From Atriophallophorus winterbourni (Eukaryota > Platyhelminthes > Trematoda > Plagiorchiida > Microphallidae), in assembly GCA_013407085.1 (NCBI GenBank), contig JACCGJ010001637.1:109271-173270 (forward strand): 64,000 nt of DNA. The letters run 5' to 3'. The notes beneath the pieces were generated by a model that saw only the letters and a program-made list of their open reading frames with translations, searched no databases and was not told the origin of the DNA. The translations under genes were made by a program, and so were the position numbers. Position 1 is the stretch's first letter. Each line of letters opens with the position of its first letter. Shown piece after piece: positions 37,950 through 50,085 of this stretch.

Positions 37950-39570
37950 CTCTGATGGCATTCTAGGAGGATAAGATAATGTTTTTAGCATTACAAACAA
38001 AAGCGTGAGCGGAAAATTCTATTCCCCGCTTTTAGCAGCAATATTCCGTTGAAACGTGTTGAATTGAAACATCCGAAAGCGCGCATCAATGCTCTATGGC
38101 GGCAATTACCGTTTGGCTAATGGTGATTTATCAAAAAGTAAACCTTTTCACACGGTCTATGTAACGAGCTGATTTTCATCTTTTTTGGATTTTTTTAAAG
38201 GGCAGAAAACATTGCACGATTCAATGGAAAGCAATCAATTAATGTCAGCTGCGCGACTGACGCTATTCCGTGCATGCAGCCGTGAAAGTGCAAAATGGCC
38301 GTAAATTTCAATACACTCGGAGAATTCGATGATGAATAAAGGTTATCATGTTACAAATCGCAAAATGGAAAGCGCTAAATACAACGGGTAACTGGCTACG
38401 GAATAATTTGACGTGTGTGTGAAGCAAATAATTTCAATGCGGAACTGAATAATCACAGTTACTTCAGGAGTAAATTTCACAGAGAAATTTAATGCAACCA
38501 CCTACTGTTTATAAATCAGTAGAAAATATTTGGCCTCAGTCAATGGAAAATATGGGAAATAAAATGCGTAAATCACTTTTATGTTTCAAAGTGTTTAGCT
38601 ATGAAACACAAATTCTTATTTGCATTACTATTTTAATCAGACACACCACGCGACGGGTTACATGCGGTTTGCATTCATCAGGACATTACCATCAGAAGGG
38701 GTTAAATTTCATCCACGTACGTGGGCACATGTGTCAGCCTTTCCCAAAAAGTTCAGAATTTGCTTACTATGTAGTTCGTAAATAAAAACATTCAACTTTA
38801 AAATACACTCTGTTTCAAATTTAACGTTGGATCAACCCCGGAATGATTAAAAATATCAAGGTGTAGACGAACACAGGATTCGTGTAATCTGAATTTATAC
38901 ACCGGGATTTGAACGATCAGGTTTCGGGAGCTCCAAATCAACATCATCGTCATCACACTTAGAGATCGCACTATTTTGCTCGTAAGAGTTGCTCGTACGA
39001 GTCCAAGCTTGACCATACATAAACACAAGTATTACTGAATTTCGCATACAACGTGGAGGGGACAATGCAAGCCATCAACGAGAATAAAACACGACCAAAT
39101 CGGGTTAAGATGTGGAGGCTGTTGACAAAAGCAAACAACGATGAAAAATCGCTCCAGCTTCGTTAAAACTGTAAGCTGTATTACATTTGCGAATTCAAAG
39201 CGTGTACTCAAACATAGAGTTGGACCATTATTAGGGATCAATTTCAGATTACCCGATAAATGCCCCCAACATCAATATGATGCAAAGTGATACCCTTAGC
39301 AATGTTACTAGCTACGGCACTTTGCACGAATGATCAACCTCAGATGCTTCGCCAACCCGAATGCGGCGTCAAAACAAAGCCATTTCGGAAATCGTTGACG
39401 AGGCATTTTCAATGCGTGAAATAACTATTGTATCATGTGCAAGTTGAACTATTTCTCTTCGCCAGCACTCCAAGTGAAAAACGGTTACCCAAACCGATAG
39501 CTACGATAACCAAATTGAAAAGGAAGAAAGAAATCGGACGTCCCGGGGGTGCTTTGCCAATCTCTTTGTT
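37950..39570. other. Spacer with one decayed hammerhead-family unit
   Basis: At 38645-38690 the minus strand reads CTGATGA, ATGC-AAACC-GCAT, GTAA, CCCG, TC. The stem II pairing is kept with changed bases, but GAAA is GTAA, so it is a dead relative of the 8.5 kb ribozyme. Nothing else is recognisable. Confidence 0.5.
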
Positions 39571-39579
39571 ATTAGAAAA

Positions 39580-39830
39580 CGAAACTTGCTGTTGACCAAA
39601 CTCGGTCGATGTCGACCATCTCAAGTGTATGAATATCTCATGTTTAAGAGTGTTTCAGATAATTAAACAGTCTGATTCGGAGGGAAGAAGTTATCCAGCA
39701 GCACCCACAGCGACACAGGGCTTAGTCGATCGGTGACGGCGTGATCTACGTTCAGTTACCATGGGCATTATCTACTCTTATCCAGCTTGAAGGTGAGACG
39801 GGCTGGGATCTCTTACATTGGAAACCGATA
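39580..39830 (-). mobile_element. LINE-A relic, C-terminal tail and 3' UTR
   Basis: Plus-strand GACGGCGTGATCTACGTTCAG at 39735-39756 is the inverted match of the AERRSHRRR coding region of LINE-A. Minus GGTCGACATCGACCGAGTTTGG near 39620-39597 matches the 3' UTR end. The space between has the length expected of the finger plus UTR but is eroded. Confidence 0.65.
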
Positions 39831-39834
39831 GTAT

Positions 39835-40474
39835 AGCCCCTTTCAGCAAACTTCAATAAAATTATTTTCAAAAATGCACATGCGATGGTCAAGTGTACAA
39901 GCAAAATCATAAACAAAAACGTGTACAACTTGCATGATATTGGCTTTATGAACTGCAGTCACCGCGCTACGTCCGTTCCGAACAGCGTAATCGAACGCGA
40001 ATTTCGCGATGCGTTCGCAATTGCGCCGGGACATAATTTTCAAAGATTCAACCACACCGGGTACAGACTCGTGCTCCAGCGACTAGTATTCGCCCTCGAC
40101 CTGTTCCCGGATGATAACTATATCTAAAGCGCCGTGTCGCGTTCGGACTCCGGAAGGATTGCGCACGTGTACCACATTGGCGTAAAGATCCGAGATTTGT
40201 CTGGTAAGAGAAACGAGGAAAAACACTCAGGACCACTGGCGTTGTAAAAACAGCAGGCTAAAATGCAAATTTTGTTTACAAAGCTGGAACGTGTTTGCAA
40301 TTGGTCGATTCCTCGTATCTGGGAATTTGCTGCAAGCAAATGTTAAGCAGTACGATGGTTGATTCCGGCTCTATATACGTTCCCGGAATTTTCAACTAAG
40401 GTAAACTACATCACGTGAATAATTGTATGTATATTTTTTTCTATCACTACTTTTATGTTTAATATGCATTGTTT
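39835..40474. other. Spacer, no gene recognised
   Basis: Frames at 39885-40127 plus and 39843-40055 minus have no family resemblance. Confidence 0.5.
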
Positions 40475-40800
40475 TTTTATTGTGGTGCTCACCACCCTAG
40501 CACTTACACATCACTACCAGGGGATGTGAGCAGCACTGTATAATCGCCATTTTAAGCGCTTGATCAGGAAGCACTTTGTGATTATGTATTTGAACATCGT
40601 GATTCCATGTACGAACCCCATTTAACAGTGAGATGCAAGTATACATTTGTTTACCAGTATAAAACTGTTTCAAGGCTAGCTGAACCTGATCGTACTGTCT
40701 TCAGCTGACGATGGCAAGCAGCCAGAATCCGGTAGTGGTGTGTAACGGATTGGGATGTAAGCACCATTTTATAAACGCCTTGAGTGCTTCATCCCTATTT
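40475..40800. repeat. Dispersed repeat 'GGGATGTGAGCA' with inverted ends and hammerhead-like relic
   Basis: Two ends face each other at 40478-40545 (TTGTGGTGCTCAC and GTGAGCAGCACTG are inverted). The body includes TTTTAAGCGCTTGATCAGGAAGCAC and TTTGTGATT. At about 40697-40740 a hammerhead-like relic occurs: CTGACGA, TGGC-AAGCA-GCCA, GAAT, CCGG. It is homologous to 7806-7850. A second family start (GGGATGTAAGCACCATTTTATAAACGCC) follows at 40753. Related pieces lie near 4113, 7360, 11700 and 24935. Confidence 0.5.
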
Positions 40801-42140
40801 AACAGTGGCTATCAAGGATAGCAGTGTTCACTGAGTTTTATTTGAAAATTGGTTCAAAGTTGGAATTTCGAATATTTTCGAATGACGCCATCTCTTTCTT
40901 CGTATTGTCATTTTTAATGATTTACCTTTCGAAATGGAAAACGTAACCACAATGGGTATTTTGTGTTCGGACGAGTTATCGAACTGCGCTGAGCAGGAAT
41001 GTAACCAATGAGTAGAAAGGGTGTACTACTTATACTACTACACATAATGGATGGACGTGAATGTACGGTTTAATTTATCAGGAAATTCATGATTTCACAA
41101 GGGGAAAGCATTTTTTCAAAACATGAGAGCGTTGAGGCAATCCATCAGCACATTTCTTTTGTCAAGCTGCTAATACGCCAATTACCTTCAGAAAGGTTGA
41201 CTAAATGCCACAGAATACACAGTAAAGTAACCACAGGAAATGACATAACTATAAGAAAGAGCAATCGATAACACAAGGATATCCATACAGACTCGATGTT
41301 GCCAGATTTTGAACGACATAACAGGTGGTTCGATCCGGTGGTGTTTGCATTCCTCTACAGTTAAGAAAACGGTAGAATGACGTTGGCTTACATCTTTCAA
41401 TCTATGGTTGCCTCAAACAACCCGGTATAAATGGATTGATAAAATTCGTTCAACTTCATGGTGACTGGGCATGAACAAGTAAGGTATAGAAGGTATGAAG
41501 TGTTAATTACAGAAGTCGGTGAAAACGGCCTCGGGTGATATCTTAGGATGCACAAAAAATGCTCCACATGTGTGATTCACCTCAAACAATCAAAATAAAA
41601 AAACGAAGTACCAATAGAATGAGTCAAAATGGCTCCAGATGAGATATCAATCGTCGAATATGTATTTTTTTCGTATGTATATTGGTAAATATAAACAGAT
41701 AATCAGAGAGACACCGCCGCGGATAATTAAGTACGTAATACGGGTAAACGTGACCACAGTATAGAAAATCATCGTAAGCCTGCTGTAAACAGAACATCAG
41801 TGCGTTGATATAGCAAAATAACTGTAGTCTCGTTTTAGATTCAATTGTAAGCACCAGAACTGTGACTTGCTTGGGAAATATCGTTGAAAATGAATTCTAT
41901 TTTTGTGTGATTCAAAATTCAAGAAAGTTTTGCATAAATAGCTCACAGCCGTACGACACCATAGGATATTCGTATTAGGACAAACAATATAAAAATTGGG
42001 GCCCTAGGAACATCGACATTTATTTAGAAAAAAATGTCATGTATTGTCTCGGTGTGATCGAAAAATATTGGGTAAGATGCATATAGTGTGAAATTGTTTA
42101 ACTAAGTTATATCAACGGGTTGCAGGACGAGATCACTAAG
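40801..42140. other. Spacer, no gene recognised
   Basis: AT-rich, with short frames only. Confidence 0.55.
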
Positions 42141-42149
42141 GATGAATAT

Positions 42150-42365
42150 ATATCCTGTTTGTTCCTGAAAATCCTTTCACTAGCTGGTTTTACAGCGTCT
42201 GATCATAAGGAGTTACATAAGAAACAAACTCGCGCCGAATAAAAGAGCCGGCTGCTGTTTCGGTGAGAATGCGGAATATCAAATGTGTGAGTGCGTGTGG
42301 TATGGTTTGACCGCAGGCGAAATAGATGCCTCAGAGGATGTATCATAGAGTAACATTGAAAAATA
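42150..42365 (-). mobile_element. CR1-like LINE 3' end
   Basis: The minus strand encodes MIHPLRHLFRLRSNHTTRTH, FDIPHSHRNSS, FYSARVCFLCNSL. These are nearly the same residues as at 1809-1950 in the relic at the window start, so both belong to one family. Upstream parts are missing. Confidence 0.75.
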
Positions 42366-42570
42366 CTCAAGGCGAACGACCACACACAAGTGATCGCAGA
42401 AAAAGCAATTTTAAATTCATTCTTAAACACAAATGAACAAAAGTGAATTTGGCAATTGTGTTACGTAATTCCCATTAAAGGACACTCGACACTTGTTTCG
42501 CATCATTTAGGCGGACCAATTAAATGCTGGAGAATCGAGTTAGGTAAAAGCAGGTAAACCATGAGGCCAT

Positions 42571-43160
42571 ATTTAGGACAGATTGAGTCGAGTATTCAAG
42601 GTTATTGGAAATGAATTCATATTTGCTAACTGGATCACTGAATTTGGCCTTTGATGTTATTTGTTCAATGGAATAAACCTAGACTTTATTGTTTAGTTCA
42701 ATTTCCCCATCACGCTGTTTATGTTTAAAATTGTGAATTGATGTGACCAGTTTCTGGATTCACCAAATAAATCGAGCTAGTTTGTATGAAAAGATTGGCA
42801 AGTGGCGGCAAAGTTCAAAATTGTTGTTTGGTTAGTGTGCAACCAGAAACCCCGAATCACGCAAACCACCATTAAATCATATACATCAAATGGTTTGTCA
42901 GGATTTCCTTATTCCCCGCCGGATTTAACGCGATCCGATAACGGAATGGCTAGGTATGATTCAGGATTTCTCAAACGTGTTTTCACTGGTGGTTTAGCAG
43001 TAAACATCATCTTGGGGCTGACCAACAAAAAGGCTGGATCTCCGATTAATATAATCGGATATATACCGCGAGGTCACTTTTAGGACAGATTGAGACGAGC
43101 ATTCACGGTTATTGGAAATGAATCCATATTTGCTAACTGGATCAATGAATTTTGAATACG
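42571..43160 (+). repeat. Direct repeat pair, 507-bp spacing
   Basis: TTTAGGACAGATTGAG...CGAG.ATTCA.GGTTATTGGAAATGAAT.CATATTTGCTAACTGGATCA occurs at about 42573-42650 and 43080-43157. The space between contains AATATAATCGGATATAT palindromes and a piece (GTGGTTTAGCAGTAAACATCATCTT, about 42988-43015) similar to the minus strand near 63815-63845. It could be a tandem duplication or long-terminal-repeat remnants; no coding region lies between them. Confidence 0.55.
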
Positions 43161-43499
43161 ATTTTTTATATTTTATAATAGAACTGAAGGTTAGAGGCGA
43201 TTCTTCCTTTCTATCAGTTTCACAATTGTCTGTCCAACATTTCACTCAAAGATTTGGGCGCTGAAGTTTTTATATAAGCTCATTAGGCGTACAAAATTAA
43301 CGAATGCCCGGAGCATAAAAATAAAAATAGCAGAGCTACATTTTGTGCTATTGAAACGCATGACATTTTCGCTCTTCGACTCTCTTAGGAACTATCAAGT
43401 AGTCACAGATATGCCTAAGATAACACGCTTAGAGCCGGTGAATACAATGCCCTTATTAGTCAGGATAAGCTGAAATCACCAACTAAGATTCTCCATTCG

Positions 43500-44300
43500 C
43501 GATCATCTAACTCACCCCGCAACATAGATTGCATTGTTAAAATTTTTAATTCTTTCGTAGCTGAAATAATCATCAGTTCCCATGATATGTGAAGAATTCC
43601 TTTTATTCTTTAACTCTACATCCGAACATTTAAACTACGTTTATACAAGCAGTCAACTTCCCTCGCCTGGTACATTTAATACTTTGAGTATAAACCTGAG
43701 TGACATAATTAAATCCAGTCAGCAAGCAACTGTCAGTCTTAAACCTGAGATACGAGACGTACCCTTAGCCATAGGCAAACTGAATGGGAAAGACTTGCAA
43801 CCTCTCTTACTGAACATATTCAACACATCTATCGAATATGGTACAGCACAGCTTCCTTAACAAGAGATCCTGCAATACTTACCAACTAGAATACTAAAAC
43901 TGCATCACAAGCTCAATTGAAATTGGTTGACAGGTCATAGTTATTTTCCTTGGTATAACTAAAGCTTTCAACACAATAACGCATATATTGTTACTATCAG
44001 AGCTGAATTCATTTGGTGTACGTGGTAATCTATTCTCTTGGCTCACCTCTTTCCTTACAGATCGCACATACTGCGTTGTGGTAAATGGTCATAGATCGCG
44101 CACCCTGCCAATCCCTTGTTGCGTGATACAAGCCAGTTTTTAAGGTCCATTACATTTCTCCTATATATAAACGATGCACATACGGGCATATCCCATAGTA
44201 AACTATGCTTATTTCCAGATGCCATGAAAGTAGTCATTCCTTTCCCATCTTCAGAAGCGTAAACTTACATTGCCAATCTGAACAATGATTTGACTGAATT
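43500..44300 (+). mobile_element. CR1-like LINE relic, RT palm
   Basis: 43582-43860 is a linker-like frame. Around 43950-44100 the plus strand reads ITKAFNTITHILLLSELNSFGVRGNLFSWLTSFLTDRTYCVVVNGH, the standard LINE palm segment from motif A on. After that the QGS and ADD motifs are eroded by frameshifts. There is no intact catalytic box. Confidence 0.75.
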
Positions 44301-44713
44301 ATCCAGCAGCGGTAAAATTAATGGTATTGCATTCTCTCTACAATACCTGATAGATCAATCCATCCTAATAGTAAGCTAATTCAAATGATCAACTGCATCA
44401 GTGATCTTGAGTTCTGCATCGATTCCATTCAAAGAGCATATACATCACGTGATCTAGAAGGCGAATTAGAGTGTAAATATCATACATCAATTATTTACTT
44501 TCCAACGTTGTAATTTATAACTTAATTAACTTTTCACTACTCGTCACTTTGATAACTGTAATAAAATATTTAGCAGAATAAGCCAAACCGATAGCATAGT
44601 TTTGTAAAAAGTACAACGTACTTATACCAAATCAATCATTGGAAATAGGTCGAATCACTCATATAGAGTAAGGTATATTCAGCTCGTGCTAGAACCATTA
44701 TAGTTCAGTAGAG

Positions 44714-45004
44714 TTAGACACAACCTAACAAAACTTTTAGAATAACATCCTCCGATATTATAGTAATAATCATAGTGATAATAAATCCGACTCTTCGTTT
44801 CCGACATAATTTAGGAATATAGTTTACGAATTCCGGCAACTTTGAGTGGGGGTCAACGATCAAGAGGTACATCGCGCCATTGATTCGATGAACGAAATCT
44901 ATGCGAAGGTTTTCCCAGGGCTGACATTTGGTGGCCCAGGCAGAGCGTCGGTGGTCCTGATGGCGACTTTGCGGCTTGTTGAAACCAGGGCAGCTACGGA
45001 TCAA
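44714..45004 (-). mobile_element. Ty3/gypsy integrase fragment
   Basis: The frame contains KCQPWENLRIDFVHRINGAMYLLIVDPHSKLPE, the start of the integrase catalytic core, with the first catalytic Asp in the IDF position and the VD.HSK.PE signature. The reading then becomes low-complexity and stops, so the rest of the core is missing. It lies on the same strand as the gag-like relic at 46.7-47.3 kb and may derive from the same insertion. Confidence 0.75.
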
Positions 45005-45539
45005 ATTATCAGTGCCGGTTTATTGTGTGATCTACCTATATTGATTAATATTATTATATGTTATTAAATATCAAATATTAATATAATCGAAGCATATATT
45101 AAATATTAATAAATTGATTGTTGTTTTAATTGATAAAAATTTTAAAAGTTTGTTTTGATTGATGAGAGCCTGAATTCGAATCCGGATCATGTCAGCTCAT
45201 GATGAGAGCTAAAGACTTATACACACAAGTTATCTGAGATTAAGTAGCTGCCACGGAATTTCTTAGGCGCTGTCAACTTCTTGAAGAACCAGTTCATATT
45301 GCTCCTTGCTGAAAATGTAGAGGAGAAATGGTTAAAACACGAAGAAAAATAAAAAGTGAAAGCCGTCTTGTTTTGCGCTGCACGACACAGGGCTGCCAGA
45401 CATTTGATCTGTTCGCCATGGAAATATCTTCCTCAGCTATAATAACCTTAATAATAAAATCGATTTTAAGCTAATGCTGTGCGAAATTGATAAATTGGTT
45501 TATTATTTTGTAAAGGATTTGTCATTTTATTAAATTGAA

Positions 45540-46085
45540 CAAATGACTGGAATGAGTAGGAAATCCATAGGTGATTTGTTCAACATGTGTAGAGAAGTTT
45601 GCGTTTCAATGGAGTCGGTCAATAAGCGAGGTCAAATTGTCAGAACTGAAGTAAAACCTGTTGAAAAAGATGAAGCACGCTTTGCTGGAAGAAGAAAATG
45701 CAATCCTTGTCGTCTTCTTAAAGGTGATGAAAAATCCAAATCAACTGACAGTTAAGCAGATTTAGTAAACAACAGGAACCACAAACGAAGAATGGACGGG
45801 CCATGGTTATTGGCCTTAAAATATATTGGATTATTGTTACTTGTATGTTGAAAAAAGAGACAGAGCTATTTTAGAACCAATTATTTGAAGAGAAGTTTAA
45901 GAAATCTCCTTTAAGCAGTCAGAGGAATGGCCCGCCTTCTCGACTCTAGATCGCTATATCAATCATTCCACCGTCAAAAACCAGCAAAGCTATATTAATC
46001 ATCAACGTAGAACTCGTGCAAAAATTGTCTAGAAACTAAAATTCGTATTCTCAATAAGAAGAGAGGATTTTCAATCTTAATTGTG
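45540..46085 (+). mobile_element. Merlin-type DNA transposase relic
   Basis: The frame at 45543-45755 reads MSRKSIGDLFNMCREVCVSM ... PVEKDEARFAGRRKCN, then RLLKGDEK. This fits the Merlin/IS1595-like (ISXO2) pattern: an N-terminal helix ending in REVC, then V(E)IDES.F..RKYNRGR. Later pieces in other frames continue the family in order: YVEKRDRAILEPII near 45845-45888, SEEWPAFSTLDRYINHSTVKNQQSYINHQ near 45919-46006, and KIRILNKKRGFS near 46038-46075. The first acid survives, the second is Glu instead of Asp, and the region of the third is interrupted by a stop. No terminal inverted repeats were found by eye. It is a fossil of a cut-and-paste transposon. Confidence 0.75.
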
Positions 46086-46724
46086 CTTTATTAGCTGGAA
46101 CATTCTTCGCTTAAATGAATAAAATCTTTTTGGCTCTTTTTAAATTATATTTACACTATATTGTTAAAAATGATTGTATTATATAAAGTCTTATTTAAGT
46201 AGATCATAATTCTTGTGTAGATCATGAGCTAGAGCGGCCCCAAAGTATCGATATCAGATTCTTTGCCGAAAAAAATCACGTGATCGATTTTCGTATGTCT
46301 AGAATGTAGTTGCTTGAGGGCTCGGTGACAAAGAGAAAAAAGAATTGCCATACGATCGCAAAATATGAAGCAGTTATCAACAATGGAAAGCGACTCACCT
46401 CAACTCGAGAGGGCCAGTAATTGACCCTCGCGAATTCGATTCGGCCATCGTATCTGCTGTTGTGTCGATCTACTGGATGTTTGTGTGGTTGCACGGTGTG
46501 ATATCAACGGTAGATTTCGTCCTAAGTCCGTCCACTAGACCGAATCGACGGCATACCGTTTAACGATTTCTTCTCTGTTCGCATTGTAGATGGAAATGAC
46601 ATATTTCACGATGTCGGCAAGGCTAGAGAGGCTTTAACATTGGAGCGGGTTCGTTGGACTTTCGTGGAATGTTTGACACATTATTTTGTCAATCATGAAG
46701 CTGTCGATGTAGAGCGTAAATATC

Positions 46725-47270
46725 AGTCAGACACAGTCACTGAATTGTTTGAAGCCGAAATCTTGCTGTAGGTTCATAAACCGTCGGTATTCATCTCTAA
46801 TCGTTTCGAGCGAGATGGAATCAGCTTGTTTGAACCGATTAAGCCATCCAGTGCGCGTAGCCGCACTGCTGATAAGTACGGGGCACTTAAAAAGTTCGTT
46901 GGTTATTGACCGATGCTTGAAACATTCGCATTTACGCTTGACATTCACAAGGTATGACAGAAAGTCTGTTGGTTCGTTCAGTACCATATTAATGCAACGG
47001 TACCGAATAATAAACACAGGTGGCTGCTAACGTAAACATTGTCGTGGGAAACTGACTGTCTCATCAAAGATGCGCTCGTGTAGTTCCAATAGAAGAATCA
47101 AGTTGCGGTATTTGTCCAACTCTGCTGTGCCGATTTTGCATAGAATTAATCTAACATTTGCGCTATCTTCCAAACCACTGAGGTCAACACGGAATATTTT
47201 TTTCATATCGCCGATAAGTGTCAAATGTCACGTTGGCCTCGGGATTGAATTGGAACTCGCTGATTGTCGC
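46725..47270 (-). mobile_element. Ty3/gypsy gag-like relic
   Basis: Two adjoining frames on the minus strand match the gag region of invertebrate gypsy elements. 47224-47027 has SGLEDSANVRLILCKIGTAE, LDKYRNLILLLE, FDETVSF. After a frameshift, 47017-46727 has RYRCINMV, TDFLSYLVNVKRKCECFK, LFKCPVLISS, RFKQADSISLETIRDEYRRFMNL. The zinc knuckle and protease that should follow are not readable. No LTRs were identified. Confidence 0.7.
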
Positions 47271-47889
47271 GGCTCAGGAATCAGTTGATTTAGGTTCACA
47301 ATCACCCGATGAGGCTTGTTTTGATTGATTCACCCCGAGCAGGAGTTCGATTAGGTGACATAACGGAGACAAATCACATTCAGTTGACATGTTTAAATTA
47401 CCGCGTTGCCAAATTGTTATGATAATAGATGTCCCGTCAACAAATTTTCACGAAGAATGCGGAAGATGTAGCAGAGACAGTCATTCCTTTTTATATATCG
47501 ATGCGTTTCTTTTAAACCAACAGTCAGGGAAAAAACAAGACCGGAATGGAACGTTGAGCGGAAGTCCAAGGTTGGCATTTACTTGTCTGATGACATGGTT
47601 TGTATTTATATGGTGACAGCATAGTGAACGTGTGAAAAGACAGAAAAATCGTGAAAAAATGCATGGTGAGATCGATGTAAGTCTGTTGTCATGGGCAAGT
47701 CAAACAATTTGATTACATTGAAAATTGTGGTTTGTTTCCGAGGTATACGTGACTTACACAGCAACTGAGCAACCTTCCTATTAGAATTGAAAGATAGAAT
47801 TGTTATACACAGACACAAGCCCGGATCACTACATACGGTTATCAATTATTGACCATTAATCACGCACCATTTTTATATAGAATATTTAA

Positions 47890-48420
47890 GAAGCCTGTCA
47901 TGCAGACAAGCCTAGAATACCTGACACCAAACTATTTGATATCGAACCAGCACGGATTTCTTAACAGAAAACCTTGCATCATTTTTCAACTTGAATATCC
48001 TGATTAAGTGACACAATGCGGATGATATAAAAGTCACCGTAGCCTTCTCATTTAACCATACTGGCTACTATATTTCGAAATTAAACCAAGACCTGGATGC
48101 TCTACTTCAATGAAGTATTCAAAATGGTCTTCAGTTTTCCACCAAAAAATCTACTTTCATAAATTTTAAATCTATCATTCCGAGCAATTCATTTATTTTG
48201 AATAATACACCGCTTCAGCCAGGACTGTGTGTACGTGATTTAGGTTGTCGATGTTTCAGGGTACCCTATCAGATTCCCATTAAAAAATCAGCCGGTCGAG
48301 CTGCATCGTCATTCGTACTACTTTGAGCAAGCACTCTGTGACTTTGCTACAGAATGCTGCAAATTCATTCGTTGAAAGTCATACTGCTGGATCTCTGCTG
48401 AGGCCCTCATGCTACTCAAA
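47890..48420 (+). mobile_element. CR1-like LINE relic
   Basis: SNQHGFLNRKPC (47945-47985) corresponds to the conserved QHGFR..RSC of RT. Further on, SARTVCT/PLQPGLCVRDLGC (48210-48250) and IKKSAGRAASSFV (48280-48320) correspond to the thumb region (DLGV ... ASR). Many stops. The palm is missing. Confidence 0.6.
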
Positions 48421-48699
48421 CAGCGCCATTTCTAAATGAATGGTTTGGAGTATAAAGATAAGCGGAAGTGTTTAGACTCTAATCAAAGAGGATATGAGGG
48501 TTGTGACCTTGTGATTGGTGGAAACAACGCGCCACGGAGAAGGAAAAAGGTCAGCTCTAAAGCAACATGCGGAGCCTTTACTAATAAGTCGTGTCTGTGC
48601 CCTGCGCCGCTAAGGCGAGCGAAACCATCCTCGAGGTGATGCTTGCGCACAACGAGCCTTCATGAATTTAGAAAGCTAGCAAGAAATTTTACTCAGCCA

Positions 48700-50085
48700 G
48701 TTTAACCAGCACCGTTCATCAGACACGCGACATCCCCCCCATCTGCTCGCAATGGTTCCCGCCAGTGTAGAAGCGAACGAAGAAATACGCAGGGAGATCA
48801 AATTATGAAGCAACACCAAGGCGCCGCGAACCCCGACAAGCTTCACCCGGTATTTTGCAATGAACCGGCGAAGCAGTCGTAGCATAATTGCGCGACATGT
48901 TGGGTAAATAAGATGGTACTTCCATCCTGGTGTGAATCGCTGGCAATACCAGTCCATAATAAAGGAGTAAGGAACGAATGTTGCAACTATCGCGGAATTT
49001 CGCATATTTCGGTGGTAGTTGAGATATTGGTCGACAATCTCCTTTGCAGAATTACTTTGATTCGAGAGGGCACTTCTCACGAACAGCAAGCTAGCTCTCG
49101 ACCAGGGTGCGGATGTGTAGACCCGATCTGCGTTCTGCGACAGTTGCTAGAACACCGTTACCTGTATCAGCGATCTATCATTGTGGCTTTTCTGGATATT
49201 AGAGACGCCTCTGTCTCGGTTTACAGATCCGCCCTATGGAACTGTTTACTTCGCAATGATATCCCATCAAAGTACGTTGCTATCCTGATTGACTTATACG
49301 CACACTCGATAGGTAGGAGAAGGGTGCACGGTAGCTTTTTAATCCCAGTCAACACCACTAAGGGTGTAAGACAAGGCTGTCCAATATCCCGTTCTTGTTC
49401 AACTTCGCCATCGATGACGTCCTTCGGAGTGCTCTTTGTAGTTTCTCTACGAGGGGTGTTGAGCTAATTCCAGGTGGGCTTGTCATGGACCTGGATTATG
49501 CAGATGATATTGCCTTACTGGGCTAGGACCCAACATTTATCCAAAAAGCTTAGGATATGAAGGCAATGGAGGCATCTAAATATGGGCTATTTTTCTCGCC
49601 AACCAAACGTAAAGTGCTCGTTCAGGACTGGTCTGTTGAACTGCCAAATATAGATATAAATGATCTGATTCTCGATCATGTTGAGCAGTTCAAACACCTA
49701 GGAAGTCTGGTGGTTGCTGGCGGTCGTATAGAGAAGAAAATCACGTATAGAATTGCTAAGGCCAGACTGGCATTCACTAAACTAATGGGTCTCTGAAAGA
49801 GACGTGATTCGAGCTTGGGACTGAAAGCAAGGATATATTCCACCTCGGTAAGGACAGTATTGCTATACGGGAGTGTTGGATAGTTCGCGCAGATGCTAGG
49901 AGGCTTAAAGTCTTCGACCACCGTTGGCTGCGTAGGATTGCTCACGTTCGGTGGCAACACCACGTTTGCAACTCTGAGGTCAGGCGCCGAGTTTTTAGAA
50001 GCAACGGCACTAGCCTTCCTACAGCCTAGGTCGTCTCCGCTGGTTGGGGCACCTCTTGCGCATGAAACCCGAACGGTTACCACGC
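48700..50085 (+). mobile_element. Second LINE lineage: reverse transcriptase, broken, runs into gap
   Basis: This copy is less eroded. 48790-48900 reads the fingers (QGAANPDKLHPVFCNEP in one frame). 48913-49467 reads NECCNYRGISHISVVVEILV, SRPGCGCVDPICVLRQLLEHRYLYQRSIIVAFLDIRDA, GVRQGCPIS. A frameshift follows, then LDYADDIALLG at about 49489-49525 with an intact YADD. 49557-49796 has SKYGLFFSPTKRKVLVQDWS and HLGSLVVAGGRIEKKITYRIAKARLAF. The C-terminal piece (WLGHLLRMKPERLPR) ends at the N gap, and its 3' end is hidden. It differs clearly in sequence from LINE-A and the CR1-like copies. Similar elements are common in trematodes. Confidence 0.85.

Noticed and set aside
48676..49089. 137-codon minus-strand frame
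   Set aside because: It overlaps the plus-strand RT fingers and has no family resemblance of its own.
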